Shown here one piece after another: positions 36,301-45,979 of a stretch of DNA of 64,000 nucleotides (position 1 is the first letter of the stretch; every line of letters starts with the position of its first letter). Both the position numbers and the translations under genes were made by a program. The DNA is taken from contig NZ_CP039451.1 of NCBI RefSeq assembly GCF_004843725.1, positions 990,501 to 1,054,500 on the forward strand, in the 5' to 3' direction. The stretch is from Psychroserpens sp. NJDZ02. Lineage in GTDB: Bacteria > Bacteroidota > Bacteroidia > Flavobacteriales > Flavobacteriaceae. The notes below the pieces were generated by a model. The model saw nothing but the letters and a program-made list of their open reading frames with translations. It did no database searches and was not told the origin of the DNA.

Positions 36301-39300
36301 ATGAAACACATTTACTTATGTGCTTTGCTTCTTGTATCAACATTTAGCATCGCGCAAACTACAATTACAGGTACCATTACAAGTGCTGAAGATGGTCAAA
36401 CATTACCATACGTCAACATTGTGACCAGCAATAATAGCGGAACAATTACTGATAATGATGGGCAATATTCTATTACTATTTTAGATAATACGGAGACTTT
36501 GTCGTTTTCGTTTATTGGGTATAAAACGCAACAAATAGCCATTACTAATCAAACTATTATAAACGTTGCTTTAATTGAAGATGCTTCAAGTTTAGACGAA
36601 GTAGTTATCACAGCCCTAGGATTGGAACGCGATACTAAAGAGCTAGGTTATGTGGTACAATCGTTATCTTCAAAAGGGCTTACAGAAGTTAAAGCGGTCA
36701 ATTTTTTAGACAATTTAGCAGGTAAATTAGCTGGGGTTACGATTTCTCAAGGCGCAACAGGTGTTGGATCGTCTTCAAAAATTACGATTCGTGGCGAAGC
36801 CTCTTTCTCCAACAACAATCCGCTGTTTGTAGTCGATGGTGTTCCTATCAATAACAACACTGTTTTTAACTTTACAAACGAGGCTGCTGCAGGTTTTCAG
36901 GAAATAGATTTCGGAAATGGTGCGATGGAAGTTAATGCGGATGATATTGAAGAAGTTTCGGTTTTAAAAGGACCAAGTGCTGCTGCATTATACGGTACGC
37001 GTGCGTCAAACGGAGTGATTGTTATTAAAACCAAAGATGGTAAAAAGTCAAAGGGCTTAGGGATTAGTATTAATACGTCTGTATTTGTAGATTCTGCTTT
37101 TAGATTACCAGAATTTCAAAATAGTTACGGACAAGGTAATTCTGGACAATTTGAATATGTTGATGGTCTTGGCGGTGGTATTAATGATAACATTACCTAT
37201 TCTTGGGGACCACAATTGGATGCTGGTATTTTTACGCCACAATTTGATAGTCCTGTAGTTTTGCCAAACGGAACCATTGTACGTGGTGGAGATACTGCTT
37301 TATACAACGGAGACGCCATTACTCCAACACTTTTAAAATCCAATCCGGATAACTTAAAAGACTTTTATCAAACTGGCGTCACAACTATAAACAATATTGC
37401 TATTTCTAATGGATTTGACACAGGAGATTACCGTTTGTCTTTTACAGATTTAAGAAGCGAATCTATTATCCCTGGTGTTAATTTAGACCGACAAACTGTT
37501 GCTGCAAAGCTTAATTTTGAACCTACGGAAAAAACAACAATTTCAACTTCTATTTCTTATACAAATTCTACTAGTGATAATAGACCATCTAATGGTTATG
37601 GAAGCGAAAACGCAAATTATAGTTTGGTAGCTTGGGGACCACGAAGTCTAGATATTAATAGCTTAAAAAATTATTGGCAACCTGGTTTAGAAGGTGTGCA
37701 ACAATATAGTTTTAACTACACATTTTTTGATAATCCATATTTTATTTTATACGAAAACACCAACAGTTTTAATCGCGATCGTGTGTTTGGTAATGTGGCT
37801 TTTAAGCATCAATTTACCGATGCTTTTAGTTTACAATTCCGAACAGGAATGGACTACTCTTCAGAAAAAAGAGAATTAAAACGTAGTTATTCTAGCAACC
37901 GATTTAAAAATGGTGCATACGCAGAACACGATGTCTTTTTTAGAGAAATTAACACAGATTTCTTATTAAATTATAATAAAATCTTTGGCGATTTTAAAGT
38001 AGACATCTCCGCTGGAGGAAACCGTTTAGACCAGAAGGCATCCACAAAACAAGCTCAAACCGTCAACTTAGCGCAACCGGGTATTTTTAGCTTAAATAAT
38101 GCAGCATCACCTATTGAAGTGTTTCAGTTTGACTCTAAAAAACGCATTAATTCTTTTTACGGAATTGCCAAATTAGGTTATAAAGATTTTCTGTATTTAG
38201 ATATTACAGGACGTAATGATTGGTCTAGTGCTTTAGCAACTCCTTTTTCAGTCGATGGGACTTCATTTTTCTATCCTTCGGCTTCAGCCAGTTTTATATT
38301 ATCTAATACTACCACACTTCCAAAAGCGTTGTCTTTTGCAAAACTAAGAGCCAGTGTAGCACAAGTAGGAAACGATACTAATGCGTATCAAACATCTGCC
38401 GCTTTTATCTCTCAAACACCTTATAATGGCCAACCAACTTTTAGCAATCAGGATTTTATTCCTAACGCTAATTTAAAACCAGAAAGCACAACTAATTACG
38501 AGTTTGGTGCAGATTTACGTTTTCTAAATGACCGCATCCGTTTTGACTTTACCTATTACAACGCAATTACCAAAGACCAGATTATATCATTACCTATTCC
38601 TATATCCTCAGGTTATAACCAACAAGTGGTTAATGGTGGTAAAGTAAAATCGACTGGTGTCGAAATTATTGCAGGTATCACACCAATTAAAACCAGTAAT
38701 TTTAAATGGAACACGACGTTTAACTTCGCGAAAAACAAAGCTACTATTGAAGAATTACCGCAAGCAGACGGTCGTTTAACTTTGGCTTATAGCCGAATTT
38801 ACGATAGTGCCAACCAAACCGTTTGGTTTCAAGTGGAAGAAGGTGGGCAAATTGGAGATATTTATGGTACAGGGTATTTGAAAAATGAAAATGGACAATT
38901 TATAATTGATGACAACGGAAACTATATTGCTGATAACACGCTACAAAAACTAGGAAACTATAATCCAGATTTTACATTAGGTTGGAATAACGATTTTAAT
39001 TATAAAAATTGGACTGCAAGCTTTTTGTTTGATTGGAGACAAGGAGGAGAGATTGTATCTCGTACAAGTGCTCTAGGGAATGTTGGTGGTCAATTAGCAG
39101 AAACAGAATATAGACCAGAAGACGGAATTATTGCGGAAGGTGTTACGCAAACTGGACAACCCAATACAGTTGCCATTTCTGCAGAGAGTTATTACAGACA
39201 ATTTTACGACAGAAACCATGAAGAAAACAATGTCTATGACGCGTCTTACTTAAAGTTGAGACAATTTTCTATTGGTTACAATTTTAAACTAAAAGAAGGC

Positions 39301-39492
39301 TTTTTAGGGCTAGAAGAAGGTGGCGATATTGCAGTATCCTTAATTGGTCGCAATTTGTTTGTTATTACAGAAAACCCACATTTTGACCCAGAACAATTAG
39401 CGGTTCAGGGTAATGGTTTTGTAAGCGGAGTTGAGGATATGAGTTATGCCTCATCACGTAGTTTTGGATTAAAAGCAAGTTTAAATTTTTAA
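36301..39492 (+). CDS. SusC/RagA TonB-dependent outer-membrane transporter
   Basis: The 1063-aa outer-membrane transporter has a signal peptide (about residues 1-19), a carboxypeptidase-like (CarboxypepD_reg) domain (about 20-95), a plug domain (VDGVPINNNT, VLKGPSAAALYGTRASNGVI), and a long beta-barrel ending in a C-terminal aromatic (SLNF). The class imports large or scarce solutes with TonB energy, together with a SusD lipoprotein. The SusD partner follows 30 bases later. Being inside the arsenosugar cluster suggests a substrate linked to it, which is inference. Confidence 0.95.
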   Translation: MKHIYLCALLLVSTFSIAQTTITGTITSAEDGQTLPYVNIVTSNNSGTITDNDGQYSITILDNTETLSFSFIGYKTQQIAITNQTIINVALIEDASSLDEVVITALGLERDTKELGYVVQSLSSKGLTEVKAVNFLDNLAGKLAGVTISQGATGVGSSSKITIRGEASFSNNNPLFVVDGVPINNNTVFNFTNEAAAGFQEIDFGNGAMEVNADDIEEVSVLKGPSAAALYGTRASNGVIVIKTKDGKKSKGLGISINTSVFVDSAFRLPEFQNSYGQGNSGQFEYVDGLGGGINDNITYSWGPQLDAGIFTPQFDSPVVLPNGTIVRGGDTALYNGDAITPTLLKSNPDNLKDFYQTGVTTINNIAISNGFDTGDYRLSFTDLRSESIIPGVNLDRQTVAAKLNFEPTEKTTISTSISYTNSTSDNRPSNGYGSENANYSLVAWGPRSLDINSLKNYWQPGLEGVQQYSFNYTFFDNPYFILYENTNSFNRDRVFGNVAFKHQFTDAFSLQFRTGMDYSSEKRELKRSYSSNRFKNGAYAEHDVFFREINTDFLLNYNKIFGDFKVDISAGGNRLDQKASTKQAQTVNLAQPGIFSLNNAASPIEVFQFDSKKRINSFYGIAKLGYKDFLYLDITGRNDWSSALATPFSVDGTSFFYPSASASFILSNTTTLPKALSFAKLRASVAQVGNDTNAYQTSAAFISQTPYNGQPTFSNQDFIPNANLKPESTTNYEFGADLRFLNDRIRFDFTYYNAITKDQIISLPIPISSGYNQQVVNGGKVKSTGVEIIAGITPIKTSNFKWNTTFNFAKNKATIEELPQADGRLTLAYSRIYDSANQTVWFQVEEGGQIGDIYGTGYLKNENGQFIIDDNGNYIADNTLQKLGNYNPDFTLGWNNDFNYKNWTASFLFDWRQGGEIVSRTSALGNVGGQLAETEYRPEDGIIAEGVTQTGQPNTVAISAESYYRQFYDRNHEENNVYDASYLKLRQFSIGYNFKLKEGFLGLEEGGDIAVSLIGRNLFVITENPHFDPEQLAVQGNGFVSGVEDMSYASSRSFGLKASLNF

Positions 39493-39502
39493 GGGCAACA
39501 TC

Positions 39503-40948
39503 ATGAAAAACACATTATATATATTAAGTTTTTTCGCGCTTGTTTTAACCACAAGTTGCACCAAGAACTTTGAAGAGATTAATACTAATCCTAACGCACC
39601 AAACACTGTACAACCAAGTTTGTTACTGCGTCAAGTTATTTACGATTTTGGCGAACAAATGAGTTACGAAGGTTTTGTTGCTGGCGATTTATTATCGCAA
39701 CACAGAACCGCTTTAGACTTTAACCTATTTGACCGACACGATTTAAAATCGCCACAATTAGGAGGAAATCCTTGGCCTATTTTTTATACGAATTTGCGTG
39801 ACAACGAAATCATACTAACACAATCCAGAACAACAGCTACTTTTCAAGTCTATGAAGGTCCAGCCTTAATCCTAAAAGCCTACATGGCAGCAGGATTAAC
39901 AGATTTATTTGGAGATGTACCCTATTTTGAAGCCTTTAATGGCGTTAACGGAACCGTTACACCAACTTATGATACACAGCAATCTATTTATTTAGACGAC
40001 AACGGAATCCTTGATAATTTAGACAAAGGGATTGCAGCCATCCAAAACTACAATTTAGCCATTCCTTTGGAAGGAGATATTTTATTTAATGGTGACTTAA
40101 ATGCTTGGGTGAAATTCGCGAATAGTTTGAAGTTAAAATATTTAATGAGACTATCGGATAAAATCGATGTTTCAGGAGACTTGCAAGCCCTATATAATTC
40201 AGGCGATTTTATTTCAGCTACAGCTGAAAACGCAGTATTCAACTTTACCAATACAGATCCAAACAGCTTTAGATTAGCACAATTACGTGTTGGAGATTTC
40301 AATAATTTTGTATTATCGGAAACTATGGAAAACGTTTTAATTAACCTAAATGATGATAGAATTAACACCTTTTTCAGACCATTTGAAAACGCCACAACTA
40401 ATCAATATAACGGTCTACTAAATGGTATTGATGCGTCATCAACATCTATTGCTTTAGCGGAATACTCGTTAGCGGGTTCTGCATTTAGAGAAGACACTTC
40501 GGTCTTAGACGCCAATTTTATGACGTCTTGGGAAGTTCATTTTATTTTAGCCGAAGCATCTTCTAAAGGTTTAATTTCTGCAAATGCACAAATGCTATAT
40601 GAAACAGGCGTAACACAAGCTTTTGAATATTGGCAGACTGATATGCCCACATCTTACTTAACTGAAAGTGCAGCTTTTGATGCTGTTGGCACCACTCCTT
40701 TACAACAAATTATCACCCAAAAGTGGATTGCCAATATTATTAACGGTTATGAAGGTTGGGTAGATTACAGACGCACAGGTTTCCCTGAATTTAATACTAT
40801 TTCGGCAAGTTTAAATAATGGATTAATTCCTGTAAGAATGCCTTATCCTGCAGAGGAAGATGCATTGAATGCCGAAAATTATAATCAAGCTGCAAACGCA
40901 ACAAACGGTAACGATATAAACTTCCCAGTTTGGTGGGACGAAAACTAA
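39503..40948 (+). CDS. SusD/RagB family surface lipoprotein
   Basis: The 481-aa product has a lipobox ending at Cys19 (LTTSC) and the SusD/RagB helical fold, with text such as TNPNAPNTVQPSLLLRQ at the N terminus and WEVHFILAEASSKG near residue 345 (the TPR-like LxxAEA segment). SusD-like proteins form a lid on the SusC barrel and bind the solute. It sits 10 bases after the SusC gene and 3 bases before a sodium:solute symporter, so outer and inner membrane uptake are encoded in a row. Confidence 0.93.
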   Translation: MKNTLYILSFFALVLTTSCTKNFEEINTNPNAPNTVQPSLLLRQVIYDFGEQMSYEGFVAGDLLSQHRTALDFNLFDRHDLKSPQLGGNPWPIFYTNLRDNEIILTQSRTTATFQVYEGPALILKAYMAAGLTDLFGDVPYFEAFNGVNGTVTPTYDTQQSIYLDDNGILDNLDKGIAAIQNYNLAIPLEGDILFNGDLNAWVKFANSLKLKYLMRLSDKIDVSGDLQALYNSGDFISATAENAVFNFTNTDPNSFRLAQLRVGDFNNFVLSETMENVLINLNDDRINTFFRPFENATTNQYNGLLNGIDASSTSIALAEYSLAGSAFREDTSVLDANFMTSWEVHFILAEASSKGLISANAQMLYETGVTQAFEYWQTDMPTSYLTESAAFDAVGTTPLQQIITQKWIANIINGYEGWVDYRRTGFPEFNTISASLNNGLIPVRMPYPAEEDALNAENYNQAANATNGNDINFPVWWDEN

Positions 40949-40951
40949 CAG

Positions 40952-42286
40952 ATGAGTACAGAAATTTGGCAATGGATTTTGGTAGTGGGATCAAGTTTAA
41001 TCTTGTTTCTCCTATCCCCTTACGCTAAAACTACGGAGTCCTTTTTTAAAGCTAATCACAATAAAAAATCTCCAAACGTTTTAGTCCTAACGGGAAGCCT
41101 TATTATTTCTTGGATTTTTGCCAAAAGCATTACCAATGCGGCTAATTTAGGTTTAGATTTTGGTATTGTTGGTGGTGTGGCTTATGCTGGCTATTATTTA
41201 AGTTTTGCAGTTGCAGGATTACTAATATATCAATTACGTACCAAAGGTGGTTATACCAGTATCCATCAATTTTTAACCAGTAAGTTTGGCAAAAAGGCTG
41301 TTGCTGTTTTTACTATTTTAATCATTATTAGATTATTTAATGAGGTTTGGAGTAACACCATGGTTATTGGCTCTTACTTTGGAGAAACAGGAAGCACCAG
41401 CTATTACACAGCCATAATTGTATTTACATTACTAACGCTAAGCTATGCCATTAAAGGTGGTTTGAGTAGTTCTATTTTTACGGATGTGATCCAAATGGTC
41501 TTATTTTCTGTACTGCTAATCATTATTTTATATACTATTTTTTCTGTTGAAAATTTTACAGCAAAAGACATTGCAACGTCCGGAACTTGGAGTTTTGAAC
41601 TGGGTTTAAACCTGTTTTTTGCAGCCATAATTCAATCCTTTAGTTACCCTTTTCATGACCCCGTTTTAACAGACAGAGCCTTTATAAGTTCTCCTAAAGT
41701 GACTAGAAAAAGCTTTTTATGGGCCAGTTTATTAGGTGCTATTTGTATTGTGTTATTCAGTATTATTGGTGTTTATGCACAAACACAAGGTTTTAAAGGG
41801 CAAGCAGCAGTTGAAGTTGGAAAAGCATTTGGTGTGGTGGTATTGTTAGCCATTAATTTTATAATGATAACCTCCGCAGCATCAACCCTAGATTCTACTT
41901 TTTCATCATTTTCAAAACTATTAGCTGTGGATTTAGGCTTAGGCAAAAGTTTGTCTTTTGGACGATTAGCAATGGTTGCAATTGCCTTATTAGGGACCAT
42001 TCCAATCTTTTTTAATGCCGAAATCCTATCAGCAACCACCATTTCCGGAACTATGGTTATTGGTTTAACACCAATCTTTCTATTCTGGAATTATAAAGTG
42101 CCTATAATCAGTTTTTATTTAAGCGTGGGTTGTGGCATCCTTTTTGGTTTTTTATTAATATTTAAAGCATTTCCTGAGGCATTAATTTTTACTAAAGGGC
42201 GTTATGCCGATTTACTTTGGGTAAATGTTTGGGGAATTTTTAGTTGTAACATTTTATATTTCGTTCCTAGATGGATAAAACAATAA
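40952..42286 (+). CDS. Sodium:solute symporter (SSS family)
   Basis: The 444-aa polytopic inner-membrane transporter is of the SSS family, with about 12 helices. Family-like segments include GGYTSIHQFLTSKFG and the helix pair around SFSYPFHDPVLTDRAF, and ITSAASTLDSTFSSFSKL, where the TSAASTLDS stretch aligns with the sodium-site helix. The family imports sugars, amino acids or similar with sodium. The substrate is unknown; its place after SusC/SusD suggests it carries the same solute across the inner membrane. Its 3' end overlaps the phosphoesterase gene by 16 bases. Confidence 0.88.
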   Translation: MSTEIWQWILVVGSSLILFLLSPYAKTTESFFKANHNKKSPNVLVLTGSLIISWIFAKSITNAANLGLDFGIVGGVAYAGYYLSFAVAGLLIYQLRTKGGYTSIHQFLTSKFGKKAVAVFTILIIIRLFNEVWSNTMVIGSYFGETGSTSYYTAIIVFTLLTLSYAIKGGLSSSIFTDVIQMVLFSVLLIIILYTIFSVENFTAKDIATSGTWSFELGLNLFFAAIIQSFSYPFHDPVLTDRAFISSPKVTRKSFLWASLLGAICIVLFSIIGVYAQTQGFKGQAAVEVGKAFGVVVLLAINFIMITSAASTLDSTFSSFSKLLAVDLGLGKSLSFGRLAMVAIALLGTIPIFFNAEILSATTISGTMVIGLTPIFLFWNYKVPIISFYLSVGCGILFGFLLIFKAFPEALIFTKGRYADLLWVNVWGIFSCNILYFVPRWIKQ

Positions 42287-43098
42287 AACATATTGGCACA
42301 TTATCTGGCAAAGTGCTTCTTTTTGGAGGCGTTTACAGTAATTTACAAGCTTTGGAGGCACTTAAAGCGGTTGCCGAAAAAGAAGAAATAACACCAGAAA
42401 ACTGTATTTGTACAGGAGATATTGTTGGCTATTGCGCACAACCAGAAGAAACAGTTCAATTGCTTAAATTATGGAAAGCCAATAGTGTATTAGGGAATGT
42501 AGAAATACAACTAATTGAAGGCGAAGAAGACTGTGGTTGCGACTTTACTGAAGGGTCACGTTGTGATGGATTTTCAAAACTATGGTATCCATTTGCCCAA
42601 AGTCAGCTGAGTAAAAACTCCATTGACCATCTTAAAACGATTCCCGATCATCTAACATTTACTTATGCCAATAAAAAAGTAGCGGTTGTGCATGGTGATT
42701 ATTTTAATGTCTCGGAGTTTGTATTTAAATCTACAGATTGGTCTGTTAAATCAAAAACATTAGAAGCCACCAATAGTGATGTTATTATTGCGGGACATTG
42801 CGGTTTGCCTTTTAGTCATGAACAAAAGGACAAATTATGGCTAAACCCAGGCGTTATTGGGATGCCTGCCAACGATGGAACGCCACAAGTCTGGTATGCT
42901 ATTTTAGAAGACCTTAATGGCGAAATGAAATTTACACACCACAACCTCGACTATAATTACAAGTTAACCAATAGCTTAATGAAAAATGGATTATTGCCAG
43001 AAGAATATGCAAGAACCATTATTACGGGAATTTGGGATAACACCGAAATTTTACCAGCAATAGAAAGTGGATTACAAGGTTTCGGAATTAATTTATAA
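42271..43098 (+). CDS. Divergent metallophosphoesterase-like protein with a Cys cluster
   Basis: The 275-aa product follows the calcineurin-like fold but with changed catalytic motifs. Motif I is GGVYSN (residues 19-24) in place of DxHGN. GDIVGY keeps D50. GNVE keeps N76 without the following His/Asp. HGDY keeps H141. AGHCGLPF has Cys177 and loses the final His. Cysteines at 45, 47, 55, 88, 90, 98 and 177 include a CGC (88-90) loop unusual for the family. I believe this forms a conserved subfamily, so the protein may bind a different metal or metalloid and may not be a phosphatase. Confidence 0.75.
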   Translation: MDKTIKHIGTLSGKVLLFGGVYSNLQALEALKAVAEKEEITPENCICTGDIVGYCAQPEETVQLLKLWKANSVLGNVEIQLIEGEEDCGCDFTEGSRCDGFSKLWYPFAQSQLSKNSIDHLKTIPDHLTFTYANKKVAVVHGDYFNVSEFVFKSTDWSVKSKTLEATNSDVIIAGHCGLPFSHEQKDKLWLNPGVIGMPANDGTPQVWYAILEDLNGEMKFTHHNLDYNYKLTNSLMKNGLLPEEYARTIITGIWDNTEILPAIESGLQGFGINL

Positions 43099-43102
43099 CC
43101 CT

Positions 43103-43624
43103 ATGAAAACAGTATTATTTTTATTTATAAGTCTTTTTGCTGCACAAAGCATAGCGCAAGACACGTTGGATGAGTTACTAAAAAAACACAACAAAAATAG
43201 TGTCCCATATATTTCTGTGCAAGAATTAGCAATGCCAAAAACAGACGCTATTATTTTAGACGCGCGCGAACCTAAAGAGTTTGAAGTGAGCCATATTAAA
43301 GATGCAATGTTAGTTGGTTATAACTTTTTTGACATTAAAACAGTAACAACACAGCACACTAATAAAGATCAAAAAATAGTAGTCTATTGCTCACTCGGCA
43401 TACGATCAGAAACGATTGCCAAAAAGCTAAAAGACGAAGGCTACACCAACGTACTTAATCTTTATGGCGGTATTTTCGAATGGAAAAACAATGATTTTAT
43501 TGTAGTAGATTCCGAAGAAAAAGAAACAGAACAAGTACACACCTTTAACGAAGCATGGAGCAAATGGTTAACAAAAGGAGAACATGTATTTGAAGTAAAA
43601 CCTACAAAAAAGAACACTAACTAA
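43103..43624 (+). CDS. Exported rhodanese-domain protein
   Basis: The 173-aa product has a signal peptide (cleaved after SIAQ) and one rhodanese domain with the active cysteine in VYCSLGIRS (about residue 105). The domain carries sulfur as a persulfide or acts as a sulfurtransferase or thiol reductant. I chose ATG 43103, 4 bases after the preceding stop, because it starts the signal peptide directly; an earlier in-frame ATG at 43067 would overlap the previous gene. The stop overlaps the next start by one base. Confidence 0.87.
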   Translation: MKTVLFLFISLFAAQSIAQDTLDELLKKHNKNSVPYISVQELAMPKTDAIILDAREPKEFEVSHIKDAMLVGYNFFDIKTVTTQHTNKDQKIVVYCSLGIRSETIAKKLKDEGYTNVLNLYGGIFEWKNNDFIVVDSEEKETEQVHTFNEAWSKWLTKGEHVFEVKPTKKNTN

Positions 43625-44247
43625 TGGCTCATAAAAACCTAATAATAACCTTTACCAGAAACCCAGAGTTAGGCAAAGTAAAAACAAGATTAGCCAAGAC
43701 CATCGGCGAAACTTCCGCTTTAGCGATATATATAAAATTGTTAGAACATACCGAAAGTGTTTTACGCAATATAGACAGCGACAAAGCAGTTTACTACTCG
43801 GTTAAAATCAGAGAAAACGATCTTTGGGATAGTAATATATACCAAAAACATCAACAATTTGGTGACGACTTAGGTATCCGAATGCAAAACGCTTTTAAAG
43901 CTGGTTTTGACGCAGGTTATAATAAAATTGTGATTGTTGGGAGTGATTTACACGATTTACAACCCAAACATATCACGCAAGCATTTGAAGCATTGGATAC
44001 AAACGATGTCACAATTGGTCCTGCCGAAGATGGCGGTTATTACCTTTTAGGAATGAAAACCCTGCATAAAGACGTGTTTAAAAATAAAAATTGGGGAACC
44101 GAAACGGTATTTGATGACACTATTAAAAATTTAAAAAATGAAAGCGTATTTTTGTTAGAACAACTAAATGATGTTGACACTTACGAAGACATTAAAAATA
44201 ACCAAACACTTAAAGCTTTAATAGAATATGATAAAACATATAAATAA
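43624..44247 (+). CDS. TIGR04282 family arsenosugar-associated transferase
   Basis: This 207-aa DUF2064 protein has the canonical motifs: GKVKTRLAK near residue 18, VGSDLHDL and GPAEDGGYYLLG in the C-terminal half, and the WGTETVF segment. The family is a GT-A-like nucleotidyl- or glycosyltransferase fold named for arsenosugar synthesis. It is a paralogue of the gene at 35573 and keeps the motif lost there. Its 3' end overlaps purine nucleoside phosphorylase by 20 bases, so the two are coupled. Confidence 0.9.
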   Translation: MAHKNLIITFTRNPELGKVKTRLAKTIGETSALAIYIKLLEHTESVLRNIDSDKAVYYSVKIRENDLWDSNIYQKHQQFGDDLGIRMQNAFKAGFDAGYNKIVIVGSDLHDLQPKHITQAFEALDTNDVTIGPAEDGGYYLLGMKTLHKDVFKNKNWGTETVFDDTIKNLKNESVFLLEQLNDVDTYEDIKNNQTLKALIEYDKTYK

Positions 44248-45040
44248 AACAGTCGAATACCTTCAAGAAAAAGGATTTAACAATCCTGAAGTTGGTATTA
44301 TTTTAGGTACTGGATTAGGTAAATTAACTGACGAAATTGAAATTATAGAAGAAGTTAGCTATAATCATATTCCTAATTTTCCTACTGCGACTGTCGAGTT
44401 TCATAAAGGGAAATTAATTTTCGGAAATTTAGCAGGTAAAAAAGTAATTGTAATGCAAGGTCGCTTTCATATCTATGAAGGTTACAGCTTAGAAGACGTG
44501 ACTTACCCTGTTAGAGTTATGGAAAAATTAGGGATTAAAACATTATTAGTTTCTAATGCTTCGGGAGCCATTAATTTAGATTTTAAGAAAGGTGAATTAA
44601 TGCTAATTGACGATCATATTAACCTACAAGGAAGTTCGCCTTTAGCTTTTAAAGGTGTGCAAGAATTAGGCGAACGTTTTGTTGACATGAGTGCGCCTTA
44701 CGATTTAGAAATTAACAAAAAATTTAAAGCCATTGCAAAAGCAAACAACATCACATTGCACGAAGGTGTGTACACTAGTGTTGTCGGACCGCAATTAGAA
44801 ACTAGAGCAGAATACCGTATGCTAAAAATTATTGGTACCGATGCTGTTGGTATGAGTACTGTTCCGGAAGTAATTGTTGCTAATCATTTAAATTTAAAAG
44901 TGGCTGCTGTGTCAGTTTTAACAGATGAATGCGACCCAAGTAATCTAAAACCTGTAGATATTACCGAAATTATTGCAATGGCTAATCAAGCAGAGCCAGA
45001 TATGATTACGTTATTTAAAGGGTTGATAGAAACACTATAA
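44228..45040 (+). CDS. Purine nucleoside phosphorylase, trimeric PNP type
   Basis: The 270-aa enzyme belongs to the low-molecular-mass trimeric PNP family (inosine/guanosine type). Phosphate- and substrate-site marks are GTGLG (residues 27-31), MQGRFHIYEGY, SNASGAIN and AVSVLTD. The family splits purine nucleosides with phosphate to free base and ribose 1-phosphate. In this cluster, the adenosyl arsenical made by ArsS is a plausible substrate, from which adenine would be replaced by phosphate; that is inference. Confidence 0.93.
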   Translation: MIKHINKTVEYLQEKGFNNPEVGIILGTGLGKLTDEIEIIEEVSYNHIPNFPTATVEFHKGKLIFGNLAGKKVIVMQGRFHIYEGYSLEDVTYPVRVMEKLGIKTLLVSNASGAINLDFKKGELMLIDDHINLQGSSPLAFKGVQELGERFVDMSAPYDLEINKKFKAIAKANNITLHEGVYTSVVGPQLETRAEYRMLKIIGTDAVGMSTVPEVIVANHLNLKVAAVSVLTDECDPSNLKPVDITEIIAMANQAEPDMITLFKGLIETL

Positions 45041-45045
45041 CACGC

Positions 45046-45063
45046 ATGTAACTTTAGTTACAT
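45046..45063. promoter_or_regulatory. 18-bp palindrome after PNP gene
   Basis: ATGTAAC-TTTA-GTTACAT is a perfect 7-bp-arm inverted repeat in the 57-base gap before the hydroxylase gene. It could be an operator or an mRNA hairpin. No U-tract follows. Confidence 0.3.
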
Positions 45064-45097
45064 CAAAAAAGCAACTAAAAGGCTAATTTAGCCAGCT

Positions 45098-45979
45098 ATG
45101 GAAAAGTATTTAGAAATAATAAAAAACGCCTATTTTGGTTATTGGAACTATCTAAAACACCAAATTATATTCCCAAATAACTGGGACAACTATTTTTATG
45201 GATTAATCCTAATATCTTTAGTTGTTTGGGGTTTAGAGATTGTGTTTCCTTGGCGTAAAAACCAATCTATTTTCCGTAAAGATTTTTGGTTGGACACGTT
45301 TTATATGTTCTTTAATTTCTTTTTGCTAAACCTTATCATTTTAATAGCGTTATCTAATACTGCTGCTGGTTTTTTTGATGATATTTTAGGCGTTGTTGGT
45401 TTATCTATTTCTAACTTTCAGCTGTTTGATGTTGACAATTTACCATTATGGTTAGGCTTATTTATATTTTTTATAATCTCTGACTTTACGCAATGGATAA
45501 CTCATAATTTATTACATCGTTTTGAGTTTTTATGGAACTTCCATAAAGTACACCATAGTGTTAAAGAAATGGGCTTTGCAGCACATTTACGCTACCATTG
45601 GATGGAACCTATTTTGTATAAATCCATGCTATACATTCCTATTGCCATTATTGGTGGTTTTGATGCACAACATGTAGCAATTGTGCACTTTTTTGCAATC
45701 ACTGTTGGACACTTAAATCATGCTAATTTAGGTTGGGATTATGGCGCTTTAAAATATGTATTTAATAACCCAAAAATGCACATTTGGCATCACGTAAAAC
45801 AATTACCAGAGCACACAAAGTTTGGTGTTAACTTTGGGATTACGTTAAGTATTTGGGATTATATTTTTAAAACCAATTACATTCCGCATGATGGTCGTGA
45901 TATCGAGTTAGGTTTTGAAGGCGACGAAACGTTTCCAAAAGATTTTATTAGTCAAGAATTATATCCTTTAAAAAAATGA
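45098..45979 (+). CDS. Fatty acid hydroxylase/sterol desaturase family membrane protein
   Basis: The 293-aa membrane protein has the three histidine clusters that bind a di-iron site: H136 to H140 (HNLLH), H149/H152/H153 (HKVHH) and H228/H231/H232 (HIWHH). About four to five hydrophobic helices precede and follow the clusters. The superfamily carries out O2-dependent hydroxylation or desaturation of lipids, including alkylglycerol cleavage. Its position suggests handling of a lipid-linked product, but the substrate is unknown. The stop overlaps the next start by 4 bases. Confidence 0.87.
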   Translation: MEKYLEIIKNAYFGYWNYLKHQIIFPNNWDNYFYGLILISLVVWGLEIVFPWRKNQSIFRKDFWLDTFYMFFNFFLLNLIILIALSNTAAGFFDDILGVVGLSISNFQLFDVDNLPLWLGLFIFFIISDFTQWITHNLLHRFEFLWNFHKVHHSVKEMGFAAHLRYHWMEPILYKSMLYIPIAIIGGFDAQHVAIVHFFAITVGHLNHANLGWDYGALKYVFNNPKMHIWHHVKQLPEHTKFGVNFGITLSIWDYIFKTNYIPHDGRDIELGFEGDETFPKDFISQELYPLKK

